DNA of 6,533 nucleotides from Myxococcota bacterium (lineage in GTDB: Bacteria; Myxococcota_A; Polyangia; HGW-17). Position 1 is the stretch's first letter; each line of letters begins with the position of its first letter. Positions 1 to 5,463 of the stretch are shown here, piece by piece. The stretch covers positions 1 to 6,533 of the forward strand of contig JAHJLU010000070.1 of assembly GCA_018821745.1 (NCBI GenBank), given 5' to 3'. The position numbers and the translations under genes were made by a program. The notes below the pieces were generated by a model. That model saw only the letters and a program-made list of their open reading frames with translations. It had not been told where the DNA came from and did no database searches.

Positions 1-602
1 GGGCGGGAGACAAGGATCTCCTCAATCCACTGGTCCCCATTGTGGCCATGACTGCCCATGCGACCGGCGATGTCCGTGAGCACTGCATGGCAGTCGGGAT
101 GGATGATTATCTCACCAAGCCCATTTCTCCCGTGGAATTGGCAGCTATTCTGCAGAAGTGGCTCTTTGCCCACGATGTATCCCCCTCCCAAAAGGAACAT
201 GGCACGCTGGAACACGGGGGTTCCCATGAGGTTGAGAGAAGTCCAGGATCTGTTTTCAACGAGGCTGCGCTGCTGGCGCGCCTCCTCAACAAACGGGAGT
301 TGATGCATGACGTGCTCGCCTCATTCCTGGTGGACATTGAGAAACTCATGGGTGATTTGCGGTCAGCCCATGGAGTTGAAGACACGGTGGCTCTGCAGAA
401 GACAACCCACTCCATAAAGGGCGCATCGCTTAATGTCAGTGGAGAAGGGATGGCAAAAGAGGCGCGGCGCCTTGAGGAGCTGTCAAAAGGTGGAACATGG
501 GAACAGGTTGGCGAACAGATTTCGGTTTTACAGAGTGAATATGACCAATTTCGTGTGCTTGTGGAAAAGCTGCTGGAGCAGCACTCCTCCAGGCAAGGTT
601 AG
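1..602 (+). CDS. Phosphorelay protein, C-terminal part: REC receiver tail plus HPt domain (5' partial)
   Basis: The reading frame is open from position 3, so the gene enters from outside the window; 199 residues are visible and the true start is not. Residues 13-55 of the fragment are the end of a response-regulator receiver domain: the beta4 segment IVAMTAHA has the conserved Thr, and GMDDYLTKPI has the conserved Lys (residue 39) before the last helix. The phospho-accepting Asp would lie upstream. After an acidic, polar linker, residues about 85-195 form a helical HPt domain with the typical motif HSIKGAS; the phosphorylatable His is encoded at 408-410. REC followed by HPt is the usual tail of hybrid histidine kinases such as BarA/ArcB types, in which phosphate passes Asp to His to a separate regulator. 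A stand-alone REC-HPt protein is also possible. The stop TAG at 600-602 overlaps the stop of the convergent gene. Confidence 0.93.
   Translation, partial: AGDKDLLNPLVPIVAMTAHATGDVREHCMAVGMDDYLTKPISPVELAAILQKWLFAHDVSPSQKEHGTLEHGGSHEVERSPGSVFNEAALLARLLNKRELMHDVLASFLVDIEKLMGDLRSAHGVEDTVALQKTTHSIKGASLNVSGEGMAKEARRLEELSKGGTWEQVGEQISVLQSEYDQFRVLVEKLLEQHSSRQG
565..582 (-). terminator. Weak candidate terminator for the Cys-rich lipoprotein gene
   Basis: Read on the minus strand just past the lipoprotein stop, GCTGC-TCCA-GCAGC forms a 5-bp stem with a 4-nt loop followed by TTTT (complement of 565-568). It lies inside the 3' coding end of the convergent REC-HPt gene. The stem and T-tract are both short, so this may be chance; it is the only candidate I see near this gene's end. 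Confidence 0.28.
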
Positions 603-1864
603 TTGCAGACCCCGTAGGGGAGACCCAGGGAGATTTGGTTTTCGTCTACCAGATCAAGGCAGTCCTGGGAGACAGTGCAGTGGGTGCTGTCCGTCCCGCC
701 AGGGTTGCTGCATGACTGTTCGCAGGTGCCCACGCAAATCAGTCCGGGACCGCAGTCATCAAGGTACTGGCAGGCGGCCCCAAGGCTGAGCCCCGCACCA
801 GGGGTGAGGCAGACAGTGCCTTCTGAAAGAAGCATGCACTGAAGCCCGGTGCCACAGCTGGCGGTGTTGGTGACGTCGCAATTGTCAAGGTCTTTGCACA
901 GGCCGATATCACGCAGGTTAATGGTCTCCACCGAATAGAGACAGACACCGCCCGAGGGGCACGTGTGCTGGGGGACCGTATTCTCCACATCGCAGAAGGG
1001 GGCGCAATAATCGCCGTTGCAGATGGATCCGAAGGGGCACTCCCCACCGGTTCCACAGGCTCCGTAAAAAGATCCACCGGCGAAATCAGCATCGGGCAAG
1101 CATTCCACGTAGAGATCTTCGTTGTAGAGGTACATGCCGCATTGTTCGGCGCCGGGGCAGGAGTCCGGGGAGTTGTACCAGAGCGTGTCTTCGCTGCATG
1201 ATGCCTGGCACGCGGCGTTGGAAGTGCAGTCTCCGTCGTTGCAGTCGATGAGACCGTCGCCGTCGTCGTCGACGCCGTTGGTGCAATTCTCCGTGAGGTT
1301 GCAGTTTGATGCGCTTGCGCAGTCGGCATCGGCACAGTCTATGAAACTGTCCCCGTCATCATCGATCCCGTTGGAACAATTCTCTACCCCGGAAGCGCAG
1401 TTGGCGTTCCCGTTGCAGTCGGCATCGTTGCAATCGACGAGACCATCGCCGTCATCATCGATTCCGTTGGTGCAATTCTCCGAGACCGCCTGGCACGCGG
1501 CGTTGTTGATGCAGTCCATGTCGGCGCAGTCTATGGCGCCGTCACCGTCATCGTCCGCCCCGTTGTTGCAGATCTCAACGGTGCCACCACAGATGGGGTC
1601 ATCGTCGCACTCGGGATCGGCACAATCTATTTTCCCGTCGGAGTCGTCGTCCATGAGGTTCGAGCAATTCTCGATGATGGTACACTGGATGGCAAGTGAG
1701 CAGTCACTGTCGTCACAGTCAATGTCACCATCACCGTCATCATCGATGCCGTTGTAGCAGTGTACCTCTGTACTGGGGTTGTTATTGTTGGACGACTGGC
1801 CACCCGCACAGGAGAAAAGAACCAGGGTCATGGAAATGCCAAAGAGCAGGGAAAATGCTTTCAT
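599..1864 (-). CDS. Cys-rich outer lipoprotein with six EF-hand-like calcium-binding repeats
   Basis: 421 residues. The frame is open further upstream, but the ATG at 1864 is preferred: GGAG (complement of 1873-1876) sits 8 nt before it, and translation then begins with a lipoprotein signal MKAFSLLFGISMTLVLFSC, lipobox LFSC with Cys19, and no Asp at +2 (Ala), consistent with outer-membrane sorting. An Asn-rich linker follows. Residues 33-222 are six tandem 31-32-residue repeats of pattern ENCxNGxDDDGDGxIDCxDxDC..C; all six keep Asp at loop positions 1, 3, 5, 9 and 12 of an EF-hand-like loop. Residues 223-421 are a second Cys-rich region without such repeats. Beyond Cys19 there are 48 Cys (24 in the repeats, 24 in the tail), suggesting extensive disulphides after export. 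The repeats resemble MopE-type and thrombospondin type-3 calcium motifs found in deltaproteobacterial surface proteins. Calcium binding and surface location are inferred; the specific function is unknown. Confidence 0.88.
   Translation of the reverse strand: MKAFSLLFGISMTLVLFSCAGGQSSNNNNPSTEVHCYNGIDDDGDGDIDCDDSDCSLAIQCTIIENCSNLMDDDSDGKIDCADPECDDDPICGGTVEICNNGADDDGDGAIDCADMDCINNAACQAVSENCTNGIDDDGDGLVDCNDADCNGNANCASGVENCSNGIDDDGDSFIDCADADCASASNCNLTENCTNGVDDDGDGLIDCNDGDCTSNAACQASCSEDTLWYNSPDSCPGAEQCGMYLYNEDLYVECLPDADFAGGSFYGACGTGGECPFGSICNGDYCAPFCDVENTVPQHTCPSGGVCLYSVETINLRDIGLCKDLDNCDVTNTASCGTGLQCMLLSEGTVCLTPGAGLSLGAACQYLDDCGPGLICVGTCEQSCSNPGGTDSTHCTVSQDCLDLVDENQISLGLPYGVCN
1199..1768 (-). repeat. 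Six tandem ~95-bp coding repeats (EF-hand-like, 4 Cys each)
   Basis: Protein residues 33-222 of the lipoprotein divide into units of 31, 32, 32, 32, 31 and 32 residues. Each unit holds four Cys and one DDDGDGxIDCxD-like loop. The DNA shows the same periodicity, with recurrent gccgtcatcatcgat-like blocks on the plus strand. Unit 2 (loop DDDSDGKIDCAD) and unit 5 (DDDGDSFIDCAD) are the most diverged in the glycine positions, yet they keep all five metal-ligand Asp positions. The second and fifth units also have different inter-loop spacers. This suggests old duplications rather than a recent expansion. Confidence 0.9.
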
Positions 1865-1872
1865 GTGATCAA

Positions 1873-1876
1873 CTCC
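1873..1876 (-). promoter_or_regulatory. Ribosome binding site of the Cys-rich lipoprotein gene
   Basis: GGAG on the minus strand, 8 nt before the ATG at 1864. It supports this ATG over starts further upstream in the same open frame, which would place non-signal residues ahead of the lipoprotein signal peptide. Confidence 0.75.
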
Positions 1877-1884
1877 ACATTGAG

Positions 1885-1907
1885 AAAAAAGAAGGCATGG
1901 CTGCCTC
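1885..1907 (-). terminator. Intrinsic terminator-like hairpin directly before the lipoprotein ribosome binding site
   Basis: On the minus strand GAGGCA-GCCA-TGCCTT forms a 6-bp stem (one G-T pair) with a 4-nt loop, then C and six T residues (complement of 1885-1890). It could end transcription of the upstream outer-membrane protein operon. However, only 20 nt separate the T-tract from the lipoprotein ATG, which leaves no room for a separate promoter after it. It may therefore act as an attenuator in the lipoprotein leader. Stem strength is modest. Confidence 0.5.
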
Positions 1908-2023
1908 GAAAAACGTAATCTTCCAAATGCCACGGTGCCTCATGGAAGAAGCAGTATTTCCCATGATGGCAAACAGGCGAAAAATTCTCGCACTGCCCGG
2001 GCTTTTTATTGTGGGCACGCAAC

Positions 2024-2051
2024 AGTATATTGTTTTTTCGGTTGTCTGCAA
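2024..2051 (-). promoter_or_regulatory. Candidate sigma70-type promoter for the Cys-rich lipoprotein gene
   Basis: On the minus strand TTGCAG (complement of 2046-2051), a 16-nt spacer and TATACT (complement of 2024-2029). The -10 matches consensus at five of six positions; the -35 matches only at TTG. It begins about 10 nt after the stop codon of the upstream gene and would give a leader of roughly 150 nt before the lipoprotein ATG, running through the hairpin at 1885-1907. Confidence 0.45.
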
Positions 2052-2060
2052 GCCACGCAC

Positions 2061-2816
2061 TCAGAAAGACCACAATAAATCGACGATGGGGAGCAGATGC
2101 TGTTGATTTCCAAAGGGGTAGGAGCCCAAAATCATTTTTATTCCCCCCAGGATCGCAAAGGATGGGGAGAAGCGCCAGAGAAGATATGCCTTGGACTCGA
2201 CGCCCCAGGAGGTGCTGTGCCCGGGAAACCACCAGAGATCCAAATCCACCAGGTAGTGGAGGGAGTTCCACAGGATCCCCTCCATATCAATTCCCCACCG
2301 CAAGGAGTACCCCGTGTAAAAGTGGGCGGTTGCCTGGTAGACCAGAGGGAGATCCATGGAAGGGAAATCACTGCTGCCAAAGGAGGGCGCGAGGTTCAAC
2401 TCCGCCAAAAGAGTAAGTGTCAGCCATGGATGAAACTGCTTCGTGGCAAGAGCGCTGTTGGAGACAGTAAACAGTTGAGGGATTTGGCTGTTTGCCGGGA
2501 GAATACCCCCGGTCCCTTCCCGGGCAATGGTTTCAAGCAGAAAAGACTCATAGGCCACACCGTGTCGGGTGGAGAGATAAATCCCTTTTGAGACCCAGTT
2601 CTTCTTGACGTTGAGGTGTGGCCGAACAAAGAAGAGGAGCGGATGGGCAGCGAGCTCTGTATCGTCGGTGAGCCCGTACCGCAGTGGAGAGAACAACCCC
2701 ACGGCCCAAGTCCCCTTGGGGAGTGTCAAGGCAGTGCCCTGGGAGAGGATCCGATCCTGCCCCCATGCTGTGACGGGACAGGTGATCATACAAAAGAGCA
2801 GGACCCCGCGGATCAT
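2061..2816 (-). CDS. Probable outer-membrane protein of unknown family
   Basis: 251 residues. I do not recognise a named family. It begins with a Sec signal peptide, MIRGVLLFCMITCPVTAWG, with a plausible signal-peptidase site after Ala-Trp-Gly (residues 17-19). The mature part has many short alternating polar/hydrophobic, aromatic-rich stretches and few long hydrophobic helices, and it ends in Phe after the strand-like segment LLPIVDLLWSF. A C-terminal Phe is the usual insertion signature of outer-membrane beta-barrel proteins, so a small barrel is the best guess. The ATG (2814-2816) overlaps the stop of the upstream nuclease-fold gene as ATGA, with GGAG (complement of 2822-2825) 5 nt before it, so the two are probably translationally coupled. 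A role as partner or anchor for that exported enzyme is possible but unproven. It could also be a periplasmic beta-rich protein. Confidence 0.8.
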   Translation of the reverse strand: MIRGVLLFCMITCPVTAWGQDRILSQGTALTLPKGTWAVGLFSPLRYGLTDDTELAAHPLLFFVRPHLNVKKNWVSKGIYLSTRHGVAYESFLLETIAREGTGGILPANSQIPQLFTVSNSALATKQFHPWLTLTLLAELNLAPSFGSSDFPSMDLPLVYQATAHFYTGYSLRWGIDMEGILWNSLHYLVDLDLWWFPGHSTSWGVESKAYLLWRFSPSFAILGGIKMILGSYPFGNQQHLLPIVDLLWSF

Positions 2817-3907
2817 GGAAGCTCCAGTTCCACTGTCAGGGGGGCGTGGTCAGACAGGGGCATTGTCTCCATGCCGCCGTGTGAAGTATCCTGATGGATC
2901 ATGCCATTGACGAAGATACCGTTGGTGAACAAATAGTCGAGTTTCCGGTTCCAAAAGCCTCCGGAGTCGGTGGTGTGGGTGAGATATAGCGAATTATCCG
3001 CCTGGTAATCAACCAGGGGAATGGCTGCGTCCCAATCATTATAGAGGGGTGTCAGCCAGTCGGACTCATCCCGATAATCATCGGCCTGAAAGGCTTCATC
3101 GGTGCACACGGAGTCAGGGAAATCCCACTGCTTCAGTGTTCCCGGTGGAAGGGTGTTGAGATCTCCTCCGGCGACAAACAGGCGAGACTGAGAATCCGTC
3201 TCCACCATATGTTCCTGAAGGATATCGATCTGTTGTTTCTTTGTGCCGTCATGGCTGTAGGCCGACGTGTGGGTATTGATCACCGTCAGTTCCCGGCCTC
3301 CCACATCGATTACGGCCGTGAGAATATTCCGCTTGAGATAAAAATATTGGGTCAGCGCATCGTCTTCAGAGATGAGGGGGAGGGCGGTGCGGTGCGCGGA
3401 GAGGATGGGATATTTTGAGAGAATCGCGTTTCCCGAGTTTACTCGGCCAATGCCGTCGGAGGGAACGTAATCCGCCTTCCACTGGGATGCGTAGGCGGCA
3501 TAGTTGAGTTCCGTGTTGTCCAGCAGCCATTTCACCTGATTCACATAGGCGCATCGCTTGGAGAGGGTATCAACCTCCTGGATGAGGAGGATGTCGGGAT
3601 CGACCTGTCGAATCTTCTCCGCGAGACCCTGGAGATTGCTGATAACCTCGCTTTTAGTCATGAGCACCTCGTCCCCGTGGCAGTCAAAGAAGAAGTCGAT
3701 GCGGCCCCCTCCGAATTTCACGTTCCAGTCCATTATCAGAAGCCTTGGCCCCGGTGGTGCTGGAGCAATGATCTGTGACGCGCTGTATAGTTGCGCCTTC
3801 TCGCTGTCATTGAATTGGGTGTGGAAGGGATCACAGCCAAGCAGAAATGCAAGTACACTCAGAGTGATGACACTGAGGAAACTTTTCCGATGTGCTGTTG
3901 GTGCCAT
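2813..3907 (-). CDS. Exported lipoprotein of the endonuclease/exonuclease/phosphatase (EEP) superfamily
   Basis: 364 residues. The N-terminus is a lipoprotein signal (basic HRK, then a hydrophobic stretch to LLGC, Cys25); Asp at +2 would favour inner-membrane retention under the E. coli rule, which may not hold here. Residues 55-364 are an EEP fold with the catalytic set present in order: Asn62 (DWNV), Glu111 (IQEVD), SGNAILSKYPI at 158-168, His213 (NTHTS), Asp249/Asn251 (GGDLN), Asp324 (KLDYLF) and Asp353/His354 (SDHAPL). The family cleaves phosphodiester or phosphomonoester bonds, usually with Mg2+; substrates include DNA, sphingomyelin and phosphoinositides, and the sequence does not tell which. 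It starts 22 nt after the IHF-like gene and overlaps the next gene as ATGA. No good Shine-Dalgarno precedes the ATG, so translation may depend on upstream ribosomes. The enzyme is likely intact and acts outside the cytoplasm. Confidence 0.92.
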   Translation of the reverse strand: MAPTAHRKSFLSVITLSVLAFLLGCDPFHTQFNDSEKAQLYSASQIIAPAPPGPRLLIMDWNVKFGGGRIDFFFDCHGDEVLMTKSEVISNLQGLAEKIRQVDPDILLIQEVDTLSKRCAYVNQVKWLLDNTELNYAAYASQWKADYVPSDGIGRVNSGNAILSKYPILSAHRTALPLISEDDALTQYFYLKRNILTAVIDVGGRELTVINTHTSAYSHDGTKKQQIDILQEHMVETDSQSRLFVAGGDLNTLPPGTLKQWDFPDSVCTDEAFQADDYRDESDWLTPLYNDWDAAIPLVDYQADNSLYLTHTTDSGGFWNRKLDYLFTNGIFVNGMIHQDTSHGGMETMPLSDHAPLTVELELP

Positions 3908-3929
3908 TGGCAGATGGTGTCAGGCGGAA

Positions 3930-4208
3930 TTACTTGGAGTTCACGAGTTCGCGAAGTTCTTTTCCCACTTTGAAATAGGGGAGTTTTTTAGGACCCACAT
4001 CAACGGGGTCGCCGGTGCGGGGGTTACGACCAGTGTATGCATCGTATTTGCGGATAGTGAAACTACCGAAGCCGCGGATTTCGATTCTTTCGCCTTCGAG
4101 GATAGCATCTTTCATGGCGGAGAAAATCGTGTTGACGATATTTTCTACCCGTGTTTTGGGGAGATTGTTCTGCTCGGCTACTTTCTGGATCAACTCAGAT
4201 TTTTTCAT
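3930..4208 (-). CDS. ihfB: HU/IHF-family DNA-bending protein, IHF-beta-like
   Basis: 92 residues, the normal size for the family. It starts MKKSELI and shows the complete fold: N-terminal dimerisation helices (residues 3-38), then GERIEIRGFGSF (39-50), the DNA-intercalating beta-arm tip GRNPRTGD (60-67, with Pro63), and PYFKVGKELRELVN at the end. The GERIEIRGFGSF and FKxGKELR segments match IHF beta more closely than HU. Deltaproteobacterial members are named both ways, so the symbol is tentative. The protein bends DNA as a dimer and shapes promoters and nucleoid structure. The ATG at 4208 is chosen over the in-frame TTG at 4214 because GAGGA (complement of 4215-4219) is 6 nt from the ATG but touches the TTG. 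It is the first gene of a tight minus-strand cluster with the EEP lipoprotein and outer-membrane protein genes, which is an unusual setting. Confidence 0.95.
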   Translation of the reverse strand: MKKSELIQKVAEQNNLPKTRVENIVNTIFSAMKDAILEGERIEIRGFGSFTIRKYDAYTGRNPRTGDPVDVGPKKLPYFKVGKELRELVNSK

Positions 4209-4214
4209 TGGCAA

Positions 4215-4219
4215 TCCTC
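4215..4219 (-). promoter_or_regulatory. Ribosome binding site that fixes the IHF-like start
   Basis: GAGGA on the minus strand, 6 nt before the ATG at 4208. It directly abuts the alternative in-frame TTG at 4214, which therefore cannot be the start used with this site. Confidence 0.75.
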
Positions 4220-4291
4220 ATAATTACAAAATAGGGTTGGATCAAAACAACACCATTCCAACATGCCGGTCAAAAGGGTGTCGATGAAGGT

Positions 4292-4319
4292 AGACTAATG
4301 ATTGCCAGTTTTTTGTCAA
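4292..4319 (-). promoter_or_regulatory. Candidate promoter of the ihfB-like / EEP / outer-membrane protein cluster
   Basis: On the minus strand a perfect TTGACA -35 (complement of 4314-4319), a 16-nt spacer and TAGTCT as -10 (complement of 4292-4297; three of six matches). Transcription would start near 4285, giving a leader of about 75 nt before the ihfB-like ATG. The region is visibly AT-rich compared with the flanking genes. Confidence 0.5.
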
Positions 4320-4328
4320 TGATAATAT
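4302..4328 (+). promoter_or_regulatory. Weak candidate promoter toward the lipid kinase gene
   Basis: TTGCCA (4302-4307), a 15-nt spacer and TAATAT (4323-4328) on the plus strand. The spacing is short and both hexamers deviate from consensus. It overlaps the divergent minus-strand promoter candidate and would leave a leader of more than 110 nt before the ATG at 4459. No other obvious plus-strand promoter is seen in 4209-4458. Confidence 0.25.
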
Positions 4329-4458
4329 TTCACTTTTTGAGAGAATAGGAAATTGGTCCAAAAAACCTTTGTCAGTAATAGAAAATCATCAGCTTGACGG
4401 TTGCTCTGGAAAAATCCATGGTGGGAAGAACACATTATTGGTGCCGAAGAGAGGTCTT

Positions 4459-5463
4459 ATGCCCGGAATTGGAATTATCAGCAATGCAAACGCCCGACTC
4501 AATAAAATGTCTCCCAAACTGAAGGACAGCCTTAATTTTATCCTTGGCAGGAGGGGAGATGTTGTTTCCACCTATACGCTGGACGATGTGACCCAGGCTG
4601 TCTCGGAGTTCAAGAGGTATGAGGTCGATATCATAGCGATATCAGGAGGGGACGGGACGGCCCATCGGACCCTTGAGAAGTTGATCTCCGGCTACGGTGG
4701 TGACCCCCTGCCGCCTATACTCCTGCTGCCCTCGGGTACTCAGAACATGGTGCCGAAATCCTTTGGTATTACCGGCAACTCCATTTCCACCATGATCCTC
4801 ACCCAGACACGGTATATGCACAACCTCCCGCTCACAACTGTCAAACGCAATCTGCTGCGGGTCAACGGGCACTACAGCTTCATGTTCGGCCTTGGGATAT
4901 CCACCCGATTTCTTGAGGCCCACTATGCTCGCGGTACAAGCCACTGGCATGCCATGACGCTTCTGGGGAGCTATATGGTAGATGCGCTGAAGGGTGGCGA
5001 CACAGCCATGCGCCTCACCGCTCCAATCCCCATGGATATCAGTATCAACGGGCAGCAGCCCGTACACGAGGACAAGATTCATACTGTTTTCTGCAGTTTT
5101 GCAGAGGAGCTTGCCTTGCGGTTCCGCTGTTTTCCACGGGCCGGGTGGCAGGAGGGTATGTTTGAGAGCCTGCTCCTTGATGCCGGGATGACACAGACCG
5201 TGCGGGCCATGCCTTTTCTGTGGGCAGGCAGCCTGAAGGAGCTCCCCGGTATCCGGAGAAATCTTTTGAAAACCATGGATATCGAGCTCCAATCCCCGGA
5301 GTGCTATACGCTGGACGGAGAGATTTACCCAGCAGTGACTTCGCTGCATCTGGAGTCTGGACCCGAGCTGGAGTTTATTATTCCCCGTCTCACCCCTCTT
5401 GACAGGGCGAAAAAAATCCGCAGCAGAAAAATCGGTCCCTGGGGCCGGAGTTTCTATGTGTAA
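4459..5463 (+). CDS. Diacylglycerol kinase-family lipid kinase
   Basis: 334 residues from the ATG at 4459. The fold starts at once with the nucleotide-binding beta strand GIGIISNANARLNK (residues 3-16). The hallmark GGDGT is at 63-67 in an IIAISGGDGTAHRTL context, followed by the PSGTQN motif (91-96; the family usually has P-x-GTxN). The C-terminal lobe carries YTLDGEIY (283-290), where the Asp of DGE is the usual catalytic residue. Such enzymes (DgkB, YegS and sphingosine-kinase relatives) transfer phosphate from ATP to a lipid alcohol, commonly diacylglycerol to phosphatidate; the substrate cannot be set from sequence. The frame is open upstream to a TTG at 4369, but those residues show no family homology and AGAGG (4450-4454) precedes the ATG by 4 nt. 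GTG 4441 is an alternative. The downstream acyltransferase overlaps its end by 8 nt, so the two are probably one operon. Confidence 0.92.
   Translation: MPGIGIISNANARLNKMSPKLKDSLNFILGRRGDVVSTYTLDDVTQAVSEFKRYEVDIIAISGGDGTAHRTLEKLISGYGGDPLPPILLLPSGTQNMVPKSFGITGNSISTMILTQTRYMHNLPLTTVKRNLLRVNGHYSFMFGLGISTRFLEAHYARGTSHWHAMTLLGSYMVDALKGGDTAMRLTAPIPMDISINGQQPVHEDKIHTVFCSFAEELALRFRCFPRAGWQEGMFESLLLDAGMTQTVRAMPFLWAGSLKELPGIRRNLLKTMDIELQSPECYTLDGEIYPAVTSLHLESGPELEFIIPRLTPLDRAKKIRSRKIGPWGRSFYV
5447..5450 (+). promoter_or_regulatory. Ribosome binding site inside the lipid kinase end, for the acyltransferase
   Basis: GGAG 5 nt before the ATG at 5456, inside the last codons of the lipid kinase. It favours a start at 5456. 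A second site, AAGG (5463-5466), lies 7 nt before the next in-frame ATG at 5474, so either start may be used. Confidence 0.55.

Noticed and set aside
609..620. CCCC-GTA-GGGG hairpin just after the REC-HPt stop as a terminator
   Set aside because: Only four pairs and no T-tract after it; it lies in the coding end of the lipoprotein gene.
1134..1757. Long plus-strand open frame (207 codons) opposite the Cys-rich lipoprotein
   Set aside because: It is the antisense shadow of the Asp/Cys repeat codons, giving a Ser/Pro/Gln-rich periodic product with no signal, motif or ribosome binding site.
1865..1933. N-terminal extension of the Cys-rich lipoprotein by 23 residues
   Set aside because: It would bury the lipoprotein signal peptide internally and cross the hairpin; the ATG at 1864 has a proper GGAG.
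1869..1964. 31-codon minus-strand ORF in the lipoprotein leader, ending 4 nt before its ATG
   Set aside because: Its position could suggest a leader peptide, but there is no Shine-Dalgarno before its ATG, no run of a single amino acid codon, and no recognisable product. Probably chance.
1994..2007. GCCCGGGC followed by TTTTT as a plus-strand terminator
   Set aside because: The palindrome has no room for a loop, and there is no plus-strand gene upstream for it to serve.
4369..4458. N-terminal extension of the lipid kinase by 30 residues from TTG 4369
   Set aside because: TTG start, no ribosome binding site, residues unlike the family; the nucleotide-binding strand begins right after the ATG at 4459.
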